This document shows positions 8,482 through 17,281 of a DNA stretch of 56,246 nt, piece after piece. The notes below the pieces were generated by a model. It did not search any database. It saw only the letters and a list, made by a program, of their open reading frames with translations, and was not told where the DNA came from. A program made the translations under genes and the position numbers. Within the stretch, counting starts at the first letter, position 1; the number at the start of each line of letters is the position of its first letter. The stretch is taken from positions 1-56,246 of the forward strand of contig CAJOII010000021.1 in assembly GCA_905234535.1 (NCBI GenBank). Direction: 5' to 3'. The stretch is from an uncultured Ruminococcus sp. (GTDB taxonomy: Bacteria > Bacillota > Clostridia > Oscillospirales > Acutalibacteraceae).

Positions 8482-9471
8482 ATGATGTCATATTCAAAAG
8501 AAGTACAGCAGATTGCGCGCGAGAAGCTCTCTGATCGCCGTATGGCAGCAATCGGGTATGCTGACAGCAGACGAGAGCAGATTTACCGTCAGATCCCCCG
8601 CGTTGAAGAGATCGAACGAGAGCTTTCTGTCATCGGTGCGGATATATCCAAATGTATATTAAAAGGCGCATCCGGCGCTGATTCGATAAAGGAACTCTCG
8701 GAAAAGAGCTTAGCTCTGCAACAGGAGGAAGAAGCGCTTCTCAGGAGCAACGGATCCTCTATGGCCGCGCTGGAGCCTCATTTTTTCTGTGAAAAGTGTC
8801 ACGATACCGGCTATTTTGAAGAGAATAACAAGACTCTTATGTGTGACTGTTACAGAAAGTTGCTCACGGATACTGCGTGCGAACAGCTTAGCGCTGTTTC
8901 TCCCTTAAAGCTCTCCACCTTTGAATCATTTAAGCTCGACTATTACAGCGACAAGCCTGACGCGCTCAACCGCGTTCCGCTCGACAGGATGTCGAAGATC
9001 TATAACTATTGCAGAAATTATGCCGATACCTTTTCACTTTCGTCCAAGAGCATCCTGATGAGGGGCTCCACGGGACTCGGGAAAACTCACCTAAGCCTTG
9101 CGATTGCGAACGAACTGATTAAGAAAGGCTTCTCTGTGATCTATGTATCCGCTCCCGATATTATTCATAAGCTTGAGAGAGAACATTTCTCCGGAAATTA
9201 CAGCGGGGAAGAGGATTCGTTCAAATTCCTGCTTGAGTGTGATTTATTGATCATCGATGATCTCGGCACGGAGTTCAAGACTCAGTTCTCGGTCTCTGCC
9301 GTGTATAATATTTTCAACACCCGCATCCTCTCCGAGAAGCCGGTGATCCTCAATACCAATCTTTCGTTTGAGGATTTGCAGGAGACTTACTCCGCTCGTT
9401 TTACATCCCGTGTGATGGGCGTCTGTGACGATCTTGAATTTATCGGCTCAGATATCCGCGCTAATTTTTAA
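8482..9471 (+). CDS. DnaC/DnaI-like helicase loader ATPase
   Basis: A 329-residue protein with a helical N-terminal region, a four-cysteine zinc-binding segment (CEKCHDTGYF...CDC) and an AAA+ domain with Walker A GSTGLGKTHLS and Walker B LLIIDDLGTE. This is the layout of chromosomal DnaC/DnaI-type loaders in Clostridia, unlike the shorter IstB partners of IS21. The gene directly follows the DnaD-like gene, supporting a role in placing replicative helicase at origins or stalled forks. ATGs at 8482 and 8485 are both acceptable after GGTGA. Confidence 0.83.
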   Translation: MMSYSKEVQQIAREKLSDRRMAAIGYADSRREQIYRQIPRVEEIERELSVIGADISKCILKGASGADSIKELSEKSLALQQEEEALLRSNGSSMAALEPHFFCEKCHDTGYFEENNKTLMCDCYRKLLTDTACEQLSAVSPLKLSTFESFKLDYYSDKPDALNRVPLDRMSKIYNYCRNYADTFSLSSKSILMRGSTGLGKTHLSLAIANELIKKGFSVIYVSAPDIIHKLEREHFSGNYSGEEDSFKFLLECDLLIIDDLGTEFKTQFSVSAVYNIFNTRILSEKPVILNTNLSFEDLQETYSARFTSRVMGVCDDLEFIGSDIRANF

Positions 9472-9477
9472 CGATCC

Positions 9478-9504
9478 GCCTTGGTATGTAAATTATACCA
9501 GGGC
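9478..9504 (+). terminator. Terminator after the helicase-loader operon
   Basis: A 10-bp stem, GCCTTGGTAT/ATACCAGGGC (one G-T pair), loop GTAAATT, then TTTCGTTT. It starts 7 bases after the stop. Confidence 0.8.
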
Positions 9505-9539
9505 TTTCGTTTGAAACGGAAAAATTTTACGGATATCTC

Positions 9540-9567
9540 TTGACATCTTGAGAAATTTGGTTATAAT
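9540..9567 (+). promoter_or_regulatory. Promoter for tRNA-Gln and tRNA-Pro
   Basis: TTGACA, a 16-base spacer, then TATAAT, ending 12 bases before the tRNA 5' end. Both hexamers are perfect. Confidence 0.85.
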
Positions 9568-9579
9568 TATATAGTGCGA

Positions 9580-9653
9580 TGCGGAATTGTGTAAGGGTAG
9601 CACAGCAGACTCTGACTCTGTATGTCTGGGTTCGAATCCTAGTTCCGCAGCCA
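9580..9653 (+). tRNA. tRNA-Gln (anticodon CTG)
   Basis: Cloverleaf: acceptor TGCGGAA/TTCCGCA with the U1-A72 pair typical of glutamine tRNAs, D arm GTGTAAGGGTAGCAC, anticodon arm GCAGA-CTCTGAC-TCTGT, T loop TTCGAAT, discriminator G and encoded CCA. The anticodon CTG reads CAG. Confidence 0.92.
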
Positions 9654-9657
9654 TTCG

Positions 9658-9676
9658 GCCCCGATGATTTCGGGGC
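9658..9676 (+). terminator. Hairpin between tRNA-Gln and the tRNA-Pro remnant
   Basis: GCCCCGA-TGATT-TCGGGGC, a perfect 7-bp stem starting a few bases after the CCA of tRNA-Gln and followed by TACATTTTT. It looks like an intrinsic terminator; it would cut off the tRNA-Pro remnant or allow partial read-through. Confidence 0.7.
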
Positions 9677-9685
9677 TACATTTTT

Positions 9686-9744
<59 letters not shown>

Positions 9745-9751
9745 ATTTGAC

Positions 9752-9797
9752 AAAAGCCAGTAATCATGCGAGAAACCGCATTTTTACTGGCTTTTTT
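9752..9797 (+). terminator. Two-tier hairpin with T-run after the tRNA-Pro break
   Basis: Outer stem AAAAGCCAGTAA/TTACTGGCTTTT (12 bp, perfect) and inner stem ATGCG/CGCAT with loop AGAAAC, followed by TTTTTTG. A strong intrinsic terminator that begins eight bases after the point where tRNA-Pro homology ends. It probably came in with the foreign or rearranged sequence. Confidence 0.85.
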
Positions 9798-9878
9798 GTT
9801 TTTGAGTTCTGCTCTCTGTCAATAGTTGGGGTAAAAAAGGGAGAAGAGGACGGTACGAGTATATTTCAGTTGCAAATG
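9798..9878 (+). other. Non-coding remainder between the tRNA remnant and the polymerase promoter
   Basis: No credible gene. The 104-aa ORF 9579-9893 reads straight through the tRNAs and is spurious. One frame near 9838-9928 reads GRRGRYEYISVANETNVLKSIEILHGL before a stop and has no start; it could be the 3' tail of a lost gene, but the resemblance is too weak to call. Confidence 0.4.
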
Positions 9879-9890
9879 AAACAAATGTTC
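9879..9890 (+). promoter_or_regulatory. LexA-like box upstream of the Y-family polymerase
   Basis: AAACAAATGTTC matches the Gram-positive LexA palindrome GAACATATGTTC at 10 of 12 positions and lies 9 bases upstream of the -35 of the polymerase promoter. The gene it precedes belongs to a family usually under SOS control, which raises its credibility; the match itself is imperfect. Confidence 0.5.
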
Positions 9891-9899
9891 TAAAATCTA

Positions 9900-9928
9900 T
9901 TGAAATCTTGCATGGATTATGATATAAT
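9900..9928 (+). promoter_or_regulatory. Sigma-A promoter for the polymerase/YolD operon
   Basis: TTGAAA, a 17-base spacer, then TATAAT, 30 bases before the start codon of the Y-family polymerase. Confidence 0.75.
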
Positions 9929-9958
9929 TATTTCAAAGTATAAAAGGAGAGAGGCAAA

Positions 9959-11467
9959 ATGAAAGAGAGGAAATATATCGCGATCGATCTGAAGTCTTTC
10001 TATGCCTCTGTTGAGTGCGCGGACAGGGGGATCGATCCTCTGGATGCTTTTCTGGTTGTCGCCGACGAGAGCAGAACCGCGAAGACCATCTGTCTCGCGG
10101 TTTCTCCCGCGCTGAAGGCGTACGGCGTTTCGGGCAGGGCGAGGCTGTTCGAAGTGATCTCAAGGGTGGATGAGATCAACAGAGAGCGCGAGAAGAGGAT
10201 TCTTCCTCGCCGCTTATCGGAGGACTCTGCTGAGTTTGAGTCTTTTCTCAGAAAAGATCCTTCGATTAAGCTCGGATTCATTATTGCGAAGCCCCGTATG
10301 CGCTTGTATGAAGAGGTCAGCGCGAAGATCGTCAATATTTACCTCAACTTTGTCGCGCCCGAGGACATCATTGTATATTCGATCGATGAGGTGTTCATTG
10401 ACGCTACCGACTATCTTGATACCTATCATATGACCGCCTACGAGCTCGCCGACGCCATGGTGAGAGAGGTGCTCTCTCAGACGGGCATCACCGCTACCGC
10501 GGGGATAGGCACGAACCTCTATCTCGCGAAGGTCGCGATGGATATAGACGCCAAGCATATCAAAGCGGATAAGGATGGGCTCAGGATCTCAGAGCTTGAC
10601 GAGATGAGCTATCGCAGACGGCTGTGGGCTCACCGCCCGCTCACCGATTTCTGGAGAGTGGGCAGAGGCACCGCGAGGAGATTGGAGAGCAGCGGGATCT
10701 ACACGATGGGGGATATCGCCCGCTATTCTGTCCATAACGAGGATTTTCTATACAAGATGTTCGGGAAGAATACCGAGCTTCTGATCGATCACGCGTGGGG
10801 ATATGAACCCTGTACGATCGCTGACATCAGAGCGTACACTCCATCTGTGAACAGCCTGAGCTCCGGTCAGGTGCTTCAGATGCCGTATGAGAACGACAAG
10901 GCGCGCCTGATCATCAAAGAGATGACCGACTCGTTGGTACTCGAATTGGTGGAGAAGCATCTCGTCACCGATCAGATGGTGCTGTATGTCGGCTATGATA
11001 TCGAGAATCTGAACGATAAGAAGCGGATGAAAGCGTATGCGGGCGGTATCGAGACCGACCATTACGGCAGAAAGGTGCCGAAGCCTGTTCACAGCTCTAT
11101 CAACCTGGGGCGTTATACCTCTTCGACTAAAATCATCACCGAGAAAATCATGGAGTTATATGACAGGATCACCGATCCGAACCTGCTTGTGCGCAGGATG
11201 AGCGTCTGTGCGAATCATGTCATCGACGAAAACAGCGAAAAGGCAAAGAAGAGACCCGAGCAGCTGAATCTTTTTTCCGATATATCTCAGCAGGCAGAGA
11301 ACCTTGAGAGAGAAGAATCTCAGCTTCAGAGTGAGCGAAAGATCCAGGAGGCAGTGATCGGAATCAAGCATAAGTTCGGGAAGAACGGTATCCTCAAAGG
11401 GATGAACTTTCAGGAAGGAGCGACCGCCAGAGACCGCAACGCTCAGATCGGCGGTCATAAGGCGTAA
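9959..11467 (+). CDS. Y-family (UmuC/UvrX-type) translesion DNA polymerase
   Basis: A 502-residue error-prone polymerase for lesion bypass. The catalytic carboxylates are in IAIDLKSFYASVE and YSIDEVFID, followed by helix-hairpin-helix and little-finger regions. A beta-clamp binding motif QLNLF is visible near residue 435, and the C-terminus ends GATARDRNAQIGGHKA, typical of the Firmicutes UmuC-like branch paired with YolD. That pairing, with the YolD gene five bases downstream, distinguishes it from housekeeping DinB. A LexA-like site upstream suggests SOS induction. Confidence 0.9.
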   Translation: MKERKYIAIDLKSFYASVECADRGIDPLDAFLVVADESRTAKTICLAVSPALKAYGVSGRARLFEVISRVDEINREREKRILPRRLSEDSAEFESFLRKDPSIKLGFIIAKPRMRLYEEVSAKIVNIYLNFVAPEDIIVYSIDEVFIDATDYLDTYHMTAYELADAMVREVLSQTGITATAGIGTNLYLAKVAMDIDAKHIKADKDGLRISELDEMSYRRRLWAHRPLTDFWRVGRGTARRLESSGIYTMGDIARYSVHNEDFLYKMFGKNTELLIDHAWGYEPCTIADIRAYTPSVNSLSSGQVLQMPYENDKARLIIKEMTDSLVLELVEKHLVTDQMVLYVGYDIENLNDKKRMKAYAGGIETDHYGRKVPKPVHSSINLGRYTSSTKIITEKIMELYDRITDPNLLVRRMSVCANHVIDENSEKAKKRPEQLNLFSDISQQAENLEREESQLQSERKIQEAVIGIKHKFGKNGILKGMNFQEGATARDRNAQIGGHKA

Positions 11468-11472
11468 GAATA

Positions 11473-11916
11473 ATGACAGACCGAGAGACACATATATATG
11501 ACGATATCATCCACCTGCCGCACCATGTATCCAAGACGCGCCCGCAGATGTCGATGCACGACCGCGCTGCGCAGTTCTCGGCTTTCGCTGCGTTAGTGGG
11601 TTTTGACGCGATCATTGAAGAGACCAAACGCTTCACAAATTCAAAGGTCGAACTTTCAGATTATGAGACAGAGATCATCAACGAGAAGCTGATGATCCTC
11701 AGCGACAACCTCTCGCTTCATCCATCGGTAACGGTTCGGTTCTTTCTTCCGGACGAGAGAAAAGACGGGGGAGAGTATATCACCTTTCGGGGTACCGTCA
11801 AGAAAATCGACCCAATCGGTCAGGTGATGATTTTTATGGACGGCAGCAAAATCCCGCTTGAAAACATCTATTCTGTTAAGTCCGATTTGTTTGCGTCGTT
11901 TTCTCGGGATGATTGA
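11473..11916 (+). CDS. YolD-like family protein
   Basis: A 147-residue protein with the YolD signature region SMHDRAAQFSAFAALVGFDAIIEET followed by a small beta-rich domain (GTVKKIDPIGQVMIFMDGSKIPLENI). YolD-like proteins are habitually encoded next to UmuC-type polymerases in Firmicutes and have been likened to the accessory subunit UmuD. It starts 5 bases after the polymerase stop with a weak ribosome site, so translational coupling is likely. Its exact activity is not established. Confidence 0.85.
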   Translation: MTDRETHIYDDIIHLPHHVSKTRPQMSMHDRAAQFSAFAALVGFDAIIEETKRFTNSKVELSDYETEIINEKLMILSDNLSLHPSVTVRFFLPDERKDGGEYITFRGTVKKIDPIGQVMIFMDGSKIPLENIYSVKSDLFASFSRDD

Positions 11917-11941
11917 CAAAAACCGTTTTCGATTATATACT
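11913..11941 (+). promoter_or_regulatory. Sigma-A promoter for the DUF4358 lipoprotein
   Basis: TTGACA, a 17-base spacer, then TATACT. The -35 overlaps the YolD stop codon, so the lipoprotein gene (and perhaps pcrA) can be expressed apart from the SOS operon. Confidence 0.75.
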
Positions 11942-11971
11942 GAATAAGCAATCGAAAAGGCGGTGAGAGTA

Positions 11972-12436
11972 ATGAGAAGAGCATATTGTCTGATTTGCTT
12001 TGTATTGATTTTCTCCCTGCTTCTTTCGTCGTGCTCTGAAACATATGCTGACCTTAACACGCTCGGCGAGATGATCAACGAAGAATTCGATATGGAACAC
12101 ATTACAGCGGTGAAGTCCCTAGAAGAACTTGAAAAGCTCTATCAGCTTGACCGCGATATGATCGCCGATTTCTTCGCGGAATATACCGAGGACTCTTCCG
12201 AGATAGCAGAGATCATCCTCGTCAGAGCGAAGGATACGGATTCTGCCCGATATGCGGAGACGATGCTCTTTAACCGCTTAGATGCTTTTCTCATGAACAG
12301 CAAAAGCTACTCTCCGAATGAGTATCTGATCTATTCGAAGTGTTCGGTGGAGGTATATCGGGAGATCTATGTTACGCTGATATTATCCGATAAAGCAGAC
12401 GAAATCAACGCGTTTATCCGCGAAAAAATATCATAA
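11972..12436 (+). CDS. DUF4358-type lipoprotein
   Basis: A 154-residue exported lipoprotein: a short basic start, a hydrophobic core and lipobox LLLSSC with Cys21. The mature part is acidic and helical (EIILVRAKDTDSARYAETML), as in DUF4358 proteins of Clostridia. Function is unknown. The track begins at GTG 11963, but that GTG is inside the GGTGA ribosome site; ATG at 11972 has normal spacing. It lies 12 bases before pcrA, so the two may be co-transcribed. Confidence 0.72.
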   Translation: MRRAYCLICFVLIFSLLLSSCSETYADLNTLGEMINEEFDMEHITAVKSLEELEKLYQLDRDMIADFFAEYTEDSSEIAEIILVRAKDTDSARYAETMLFNRLDAFLMNSKSYSPNEYLIYSKCSVEVYREIYVTLILSDKADEINAFIREKIS

Positions 12437-12448
12437 AAAGGAAGAACT

Positions 12449-14659
12449 ATGCAAAACTTGGATGAAGTAAAATCACTGTTCAGCTCAATGAACTCTAAAC
12501 AGCAGGAGGCGGTTTTTCATACCGAAGGGCCGCTTCTGATTTTGGCGGGCGCAGGGTCCGGCAAGACTACCGTGCTTGTCAACCGTATCGCGTACATCAT
12601 CAAAGCGGGTCTCGCTCAGCCGTGGCAGATCCTTGCCATCACCTTTACGAATAAGGCGGCGGGAGAGCTCAAAGACAGGATTCAGGCAGTCTGCGGAGAA
12701 GGCTCCGACGAGGTCTGGGCGGCCACCTTCCATTCCACCTGTGCGAGGATCCTTCGAAGATACGGTGACAGGCTGGGCTTTTCGAATCATTTCACCATTT
12801 ATGACACCGATGATTCCAAGCGCCTGATGAAAGAGATCTTAAAACAGCTGAATATTGATGAGAAGTTCCTGCCGCACAGAGCGGTACTCAATGAAATTTC
12901 AAAATATAAAGATAAACTCAAAACGCCCGCGATGGCGAAGAAGGACGCCGAGACTGACAGCCGTCTGCGTCTGGTGGTACAGGCGTATGAGCTGTATCAG
13001 CAGCGCCTTTTGACATCTGACGCGATGGACTTTGACGACCTGATCTGTAACACCGTGATGCTTTTTGAGAAGAACCCCGATGTTCTCGAGTATTATCAAA
13101 ACCGCTTCAAGTATATTATGGTCGACGAGTATCAGGACACCAACAAGTCACAGTACCGTTTTGTCAGCTTACTCGCAGCAAAAAGGAACAATATCTGCGT
13201 AGTCGGAGACGACGATCAGAGCATCTATCGTTTCAGAGGCGCGACGATCGAGAATATCTTATCTTTTGAGAACGAGTTCAAGGGCGCGGCTGTGATCCGT
13301 CTGGAGCAGAACTACCGCAGCACCGGTAATATCCTCGACGCCGCGAACCATGTTATCAAAAACAACTTTGAGCGCAAGGGCAAGACCCTTTGGACCGAGA
13401 ATGTCAAGGGCGACAAGATCGTTCTGCACACCGCCCTCTCCGAGAGAGAAGAAGCGATGTTCATCTCGAAGACGATCCAGGACGGCGTCGCCGCGGGGAG
13501 AAGCTTCTCCGATTACGCGATCTTATACCGTATGAACGCTCAGTCCAACGCGATCGAGCAGGCGCTCTCCCGCTCGGGGATCCCGCACAGACTGATCGGC
13601 GGTCACCGCTTCTATGATCGAGAAGAGATCAAGGATATGACATCCTATCTGCAGATTATCAACAATCCCCACGACGATATCCGCCTCAGGCGTGTGATTA
13701 ACCGTCCCAAGCGCGGGATCGGCGAGACCACCATGAGCAAGGCGTCCGATATTGCGGCGTCGGTCGGCGAGTCTGTTTATTCTGTGATCAAGAACGCCTC
13801 CGACTATCCGACATTATCCCGCGCTTCTTCTAAACTAATGGATTTCACAAAGCTTTTAGACGGCTTGATAGAGGCGCATGAAAGTAATGATTATTCTCTT
13901 GCGGAATTATATAATCTGATTTTAGATCATACTGATTATAAAAATTATCTTAAATCAGAGAAAGAAGACTATGAACAGCGTATCGAAAACATCGACGAGC
14001 TGCTGTCCAACATCATCAAGTTCGAAGAAGACTACGGGGAAGAGGCGTCTCTGGAGAATTTCTTGGAAGAGATCTCTCTGATGACCGATATCGACAACTA
14101 TGACGCAGACGCGGATACCGTCGTGATGATGACGCTCCACTCCGCAAAGGGTCTCGAGTTTCCAGTGGTGTTTATCCCCGGTATGGAAGAGGGAGTGTTC
14201 CCGTCCGTGCAGACGATGATGGATTCGTCTGAGCTTTCGGAAGAACGAAGAATTGCATATGTTGGTATTACAAGAGCAAAAGAGAAGCTCTATCTGATCA
14301 AAACCCGGGAGCGTATGCTGTTCGGTTCAACTACACACAACCGTGAGTCACGCTTTGCGGCAGAGATCCCGGATGAACTGCTCGAGAAGACCGGCAGTGA
14401 GAACACCTTCTCCGCGCATAAGTATGAATATAAGGCGGAGCAGAATTTCGATCCCTTCGCGAAGAGAAAGTCTCCCGCCGCGCCTCCATCCGGCAATACA
14501 TACGCGGTCGGGAATGTTGTTCTCCACAAAGTGTTCGGTAAGGGAATGGTGCTCTCCGCTACGCCGATGGGCAAGGATACCATGCTCGAGATTGCCTTTG
14601 ACAATGTCGGCACTAAGACACTGATGGCGAACTTCTCAAAGATGGAAATCATTTCATAA
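12449..14659 (+). CDS. pcrA: ATP-dependent DNA helicase PcrA/UvrD
   Basis: A 736-residue SF1A 3'-5' helicase of repair and replication. Motif I GAGSGKTT, motif II MVDEYQDTN, motif III GDDDQSIYRFRGA, motif IV QNYRS, motif V TLHSAKGLEFP and motif VI VGITRAKEKL are all intact. The C-terminal tail (AVGNVVLHKVFGKGMVLSATPMG...) is the Tudor-like domain that binds RNA polymerase in PcrA. Length and order are normal. Confidence 0.94.
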   Translation: MQNLDEVKSLFSSMNSKQQEAVFHTEGPLLILAGAGSGKTTVLVNRIAYIIKAGLAQPWQILAITFTNKAAGELKDRIQAVCGEGSDEVWAATFHSTCARILRRYGDRLGFSNHFTIYDTDDSKRLMKEILKQLNIDEKFLPHRAVLNEISKYKDKLKTPAMAKKDAETDSRLRLVVQAYELYQQRLLTSDAMDFDDLICNTVMLFEKNPDVLEYYQNRFKYIMVDEYQDTNKSQYRFVSLLAAKRNNICVVGDDDQSIYRFRGATIENILSFENEFKGAAVIRLEQNYRSTGNILDAANHVIKNNFERKGKTLWTENVKGDKIVLHTALSEREEAMFISKTIQDGVAAGRSFSDYAILYRMNAQSNAIEQALSRSGIPHRLIGGHRFYDREEIKDMTSYLQIINNPHDDIRLRRVINRPKRGIGETTMSKASDIAASVGESVYSVIKNASDYPTLSRASSKLMDFTKLLDGLIEAHESNDYSLAELYNLILDHTDYKNYLKSEKEDYEQRIENIDELLSNIIKFEEDYGEEASLENFLEEISLMTDIDNYDADADTVVMMTLHSAKGLEFPVVFIPGMEEGVFPSVQTMMDSSELSEERRIAYVGITRAKEKLYLIKTRERMLFGSTTHNRESRFAAEIPDELLEKTGSENTFSAHKYEYKAEQNFDPFAKRKSPAAPPSGNTYAVGNVVLHKVFGKGMVLSATPMGKDTMLEIAFDNVGTKTLMANFSKMEIIS

Positions 14660-14675
14660 CAGTAACAAATATCAG

Positions 14676-14732
14676 AAACCTCCATAAAATATATTGATGT
14701 AAAGTGAAAACATCAATACAATATGGAGGTTT
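14676..14732 (+). promoter_or_regulatory. Hairpin that encloses the ribosome-binding site of the next gene
   Basis: The outer stem AAACCTCCATA/TATGGAGGTTT (11 bp, perfect) and inner stem TATTGATG/CATCAATA (8 bp, perfect) are separated by a small internal loop; the apical loop is TAAAGTGAAAA. The 3' outer arm contains GGAGG, the Shine-Dalgarno for the ATG at 14738, and the 5' arm supplies a CCTCC anti-Shine-Dalgarno. It could mask translation, serve as the pcrA terminator, or both. The inner palindrome could also be a protein operator. Confidence 0.65.
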
Positions 14733-14737
14733 TACTT

Positions 14738-15565
14738 ATGGCAGAAAATAATTTTGATGCCGGCAGGACTGCCGACACCGCCGGCTCCGATCCGGTATGT
14801 GTAGATGCCAGAAGAGTCTACGACAGCTGCGGCGACAAAGACTGTCTGTCCGATCTTCGCGTTTTCTTTACGGAAGAAGGACAGTGCATCGTCGACGAAG
14901 CCGCGAGTGTGAGGCTCAGAGACGCGGATGTACTGAATGTGATGCTCAACATCGAGCCCGTTCCGTTCCACCGCGGTTTCTATTCGATCGATATGACATA
15001 TTTCTTTGAGGTTACGCTGGATGTGTTTACGACTCCGTGCACCACTCCGACCTGTGTCAAGGGTCTGTGTATTTCCGATAAGAAAGTGATCCTCTACGGC
15101 TCTGAGGGCAGCGTTCGGATTTTCTCATCCGACTTCTCGAACGATGAGTACGATATGCAGAATATCCCTGCTCAGAATCTGCCCGTCGCTACGGTGCAGG
15201 TGGCTCAGCCGATCGCGCTAGCCGCAAGCCTCAAGCCCAGAAAGCACTGTCATAATTGCTGCATCCCCTGCAAGGTCCCCGCGGGTATCTCCAAGGCGAT
15301 CGGCGGTGATGTGACAGACAGAGGCGAGAATGTTGTGCTCGCTACACTGGGCGTATTCTCGATCGTTCAGCTTTTAAGAAATGTGCAGATGCTGATCCCG
15401 GCATACGACTTCTGTATTCCTGAGAAAAGCTGCACAGGAGGCACCGACAGTCCCTGCGAGATGTTCTCGCGGCTCGACTTCCCGACAGACGAGTTTTTCC
15501 CGCCTTCGGTTTCGGATACAAACAGCGAAGGCGGCTCAGGCTGCGGATGTAATAACGAAGAATAA
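14738..15565 (+). CDS. Uncharacterised cysteine-rich Clostridial protein (possible spore-surface)
   Basis: A 276-residue soluble protein without signal peptide. It carries scattered cysteine clusters: VCVDARRVYDSCGDKDCLSDLRVFF near the N-terminus, HCHNCCIPCKVP in the middle and GCGCNN at the end. I recall similar VCV-D-RVYDSC-DKDCL proteins as conserved, unnamed proteins in spore-forming Clostridia; a coat role would fit cysteine cross-linking but is inference. The track start (14723) lies inside the GGAGG region, so ATG 14738 is used. A masking hairpin controls the start and a terminator follows. Confidence 0.6.
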   Translation: MAENNFDAGRTADTAGSDPVCVDARRVYDSCGDKDCLSDLRVFFTEEGQCIVDEAASVRLRDADVLNVMLNIEPVPFHRGFYSIDMTYFFEVTLDVFTTPCTTPTCVKGLCISDKKVILYGSEGSVRIFSSDFSNDEYDMQNIPAQNLPVATVQVAQPIALAASLKPRKHCHNCCIPCKVPAGISKAIGGDVTDRGENVVLATLGVFSIVQLLRNVQMLIPAYDFCIPEKSCTGGTDSPCEMFSRLDFPTDEFFPPSVSDTNSEGGSGCGCNNEE

Positions 15566-15581
15566 GAACAGAAGAAAAAAG

Positions 15582-15602
15582 GGGAGAGCCATCAGCTCTC
15601 CC
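15582..15602. terminator. Bidirectional terminator
   Basis: GGGAGAGC-CATCA-GCTCTCCC, a perfect 8-bp stem between two convergent genes, preceded by A-rich and followed by T-rich sequence. It serves the cysteine-rich gene and probably the HAD gene. Confidence 0.85.
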
Positions 15603-15642
15603 TTATTTGTTTAAATGATACGATTGCTGTTTGGAGACAATC

Positions 15643-16227
15643 TTACAGATGAATATTCTTTTTATGGATTTCAAAGTTCCACGGTATGATCTTTTCGCCT
15701 TTTACGATGAAGGCACTCTCCGCAAGCTTTGCAAGCGGCTCGTCAGAGTAGCTGTCGGAATAAAACTTTTCAACATGAGCGTCGGAATATTCGGTGTATA
15801 GTCTCCTTACCTTCTCTTCGTGATAGCAATTCTCAGAGAGCGTTGTGCCGTCAAGAGGGGAGATCTGAGAAGCGATCACGCGGATGTTGAGTTTTTCTTC
15901 GAGCGGCTTGAGAAGAAACTCCGGAGACGCGGAGATGATGATGTCATCTTCTCTTTTTTGATGCAGATAGAATCTCTTTATTTTTGACAAATGCTTCTCC
16001 CAAAAGGCGGCGACTTCTTTCTCTGTGTTGATCACTTTGAGAAAAGTGTATATCTTCTCTTTGAACTGTGTTTTGGTTCCGATATGAAAGATGTAGTATT
16101 TAAAGAACGCACCGATCATCTTCGGGATACAGAGCAGCACTTTCGGACGGTGAAACACACAGTGAATAAAAAAGTCCGCTGTGGAGTCACCGTTGTATAT
16201 TGTTTTGTCCATATCGTAAATATTCAT
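15643..16227 (-). CDS. HAD-superfamily phosphatase
   Basis: A 194-residue HAD hydrolase. The nucleophile motif YDMDKT (DxDxT) is at residues 4-8, motif II is IISAS, and the acidic motif is in FYSDSYSDEPL, giving a complete catalytic set. The insert region resembles the PSPase-like/HAD-IB group. The substrate is unknown. The track ORF starts 19 codons earlier, but ATG 16227 follows AGGTG at good spacing and starts directly at the catalytic strand. It is divergent from the DUF5685 gene. Confidence 0.8.
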   Translation of the reverse strand: MNIYDMDKTIYNGDSTADFFIHCVFHRPKVLLCIPKMIGAFFKYYIFHIGTKTQFKEKIYTFLKVINTEKEVAAFWEKHLSKIKRFYLHQKREDDIIISASPEFLLKPLEEKLNIRVIASQISPLDGTTLSENCYHEEKVRRLYTEYSDAHVEKFYSDSYSDEPLAKLAESAFIVKGEKIIPWNFEIHKKNIHL

Positions 16228-16372
16228 AATGCACCTACTGTTTTCACTGCACATAATTATAATGTCAAAAAATGTAAAATACAATACTCTTTCTCTAAAA
16301 ATTCATATTTTGTTAATGTATACTTATTTGGGGTATGGTAAAATAATTCTAAATAACAGAGGGAGTGGAGCT

Positions 16373-17281
16373 TTGTTCGGATATATCAAAATCGACAAAA
16401 ACAGTCTCAGTGAACAAGAATACGAGCAATACCGTGCCTTATACTGTTCCTTGTGCCGACAGCTCGGAAAAGACTACTCTGTTTTTGCGCGGATGATTCT
16501 GAGCTTTGACTGCACTTTCTATGCGCTGCTTATAATGTCGTTATCCGCAGAGTGTCCCGAGTTTGCAGAGGGCAGATGCCGATTTAATCCGACCAAGAAA
16601 TGCTCCTACTGCATCAGCGACCGAAAGGCGCTCTCTCAGGCGGCGGCGCTCTCTGTATCGTCCGCGTACTTCAAGCTGATCGATAATATCAACGATTCTA
16701 AATGGTACAAGCGTCTCTTTTACAGGATTCTGAAGCCTGTCTTCTCCCGATGGAGAAATAAAGCAAAAGAGAAATATCCCTTTATTGACAGCTGTGTTGA
16801 AAAGATGATGATCGCGCAGCAGAAGGTAGAAAGTGACGCCTGCTGTGATATCGACAGAGCGGCGCATCCTACCGCGACGATGCTCTCAGAGATTTGCGAA
16901 GGTATTCCCGAGAGCTTTCATCTCAAGCAGAGCTTTGATAAGCAGAAGCAGAAGCGGATCCTGAACACTTTCGGATATTTCTTAGGCAGATGGATCTATC
17001 TGATGGACGCCGCCGACGACTTTGAGAAAGATTTAAAGTCCGGCTCCTTTAACCCGTTTGTGGTTGCGGGATACAGCAAGGAGGATCTCGAGGAACATAT
17101 CCTTCCGATCCTCAACCACAGCCTCTCGGAGATACTGCTTTCGTACAGTTTGCTCGACGAATGCAGGTACGACGCTATCATATCCAATACATTATATTCC
17201 GCTTGTGTGAAGATCCAGAAGAATATTCTTTCAAAATACACTGACCAACCTGTTGGAGAAAAGAATGAAGAATCCATATGA
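16373..17281 (+). CDS. DUF5685 family protein
   Basis: A 303-residue protein. It has the family's early motif [31 protein letters not shown] and a cysteine set (YCSLC, KKCSYC, ACCDID) suggestive of metal binding. Start choice: the track ORF opens far upstream in non-coding sequence; family members begin MFGY, and here TTG at 16373 (LFGYI) lies seven bases after GGGAG. It overlaps the J-domain gene by 17 bases. The DUF5685/DnaJ/membrane-protein set seems a functional unit, but no activity is known to me. Confidence 0.75.
   Translation: MFGYIKIDKNSLSEQEYEQYRALYCSLCRQLGKDYSVFARMILSFDCTFYALLIMSLSAECPEFAEGRCRFNPTKKCSYCISDRKALSQAAALSVSSAYFKLIDNINDSKWYKRLFYRILKPVFSRWRNKAKEKYPFIDSCVEKMMIAQQKVESDACCDIDRAAHPTATMLSEICEGIPESFHLKQSFDKQKQKRILNTFGYFLGRWIYLMDAADDFEKDLKSGSFNPFVVAGYSKEDLEEHILPILNHSLSEILLSYSLLDECRYDAIISNTLYSACVKIQKNILSKYTDQPVGEKNEESI

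Noticed and set aside
8482-9471. IstB-like ATPase of an IS21-type element
   Set aside because: Longer, with an N-terminal zinc segment and a DnaD-like partner; no IstA transposase or terminal repeats.
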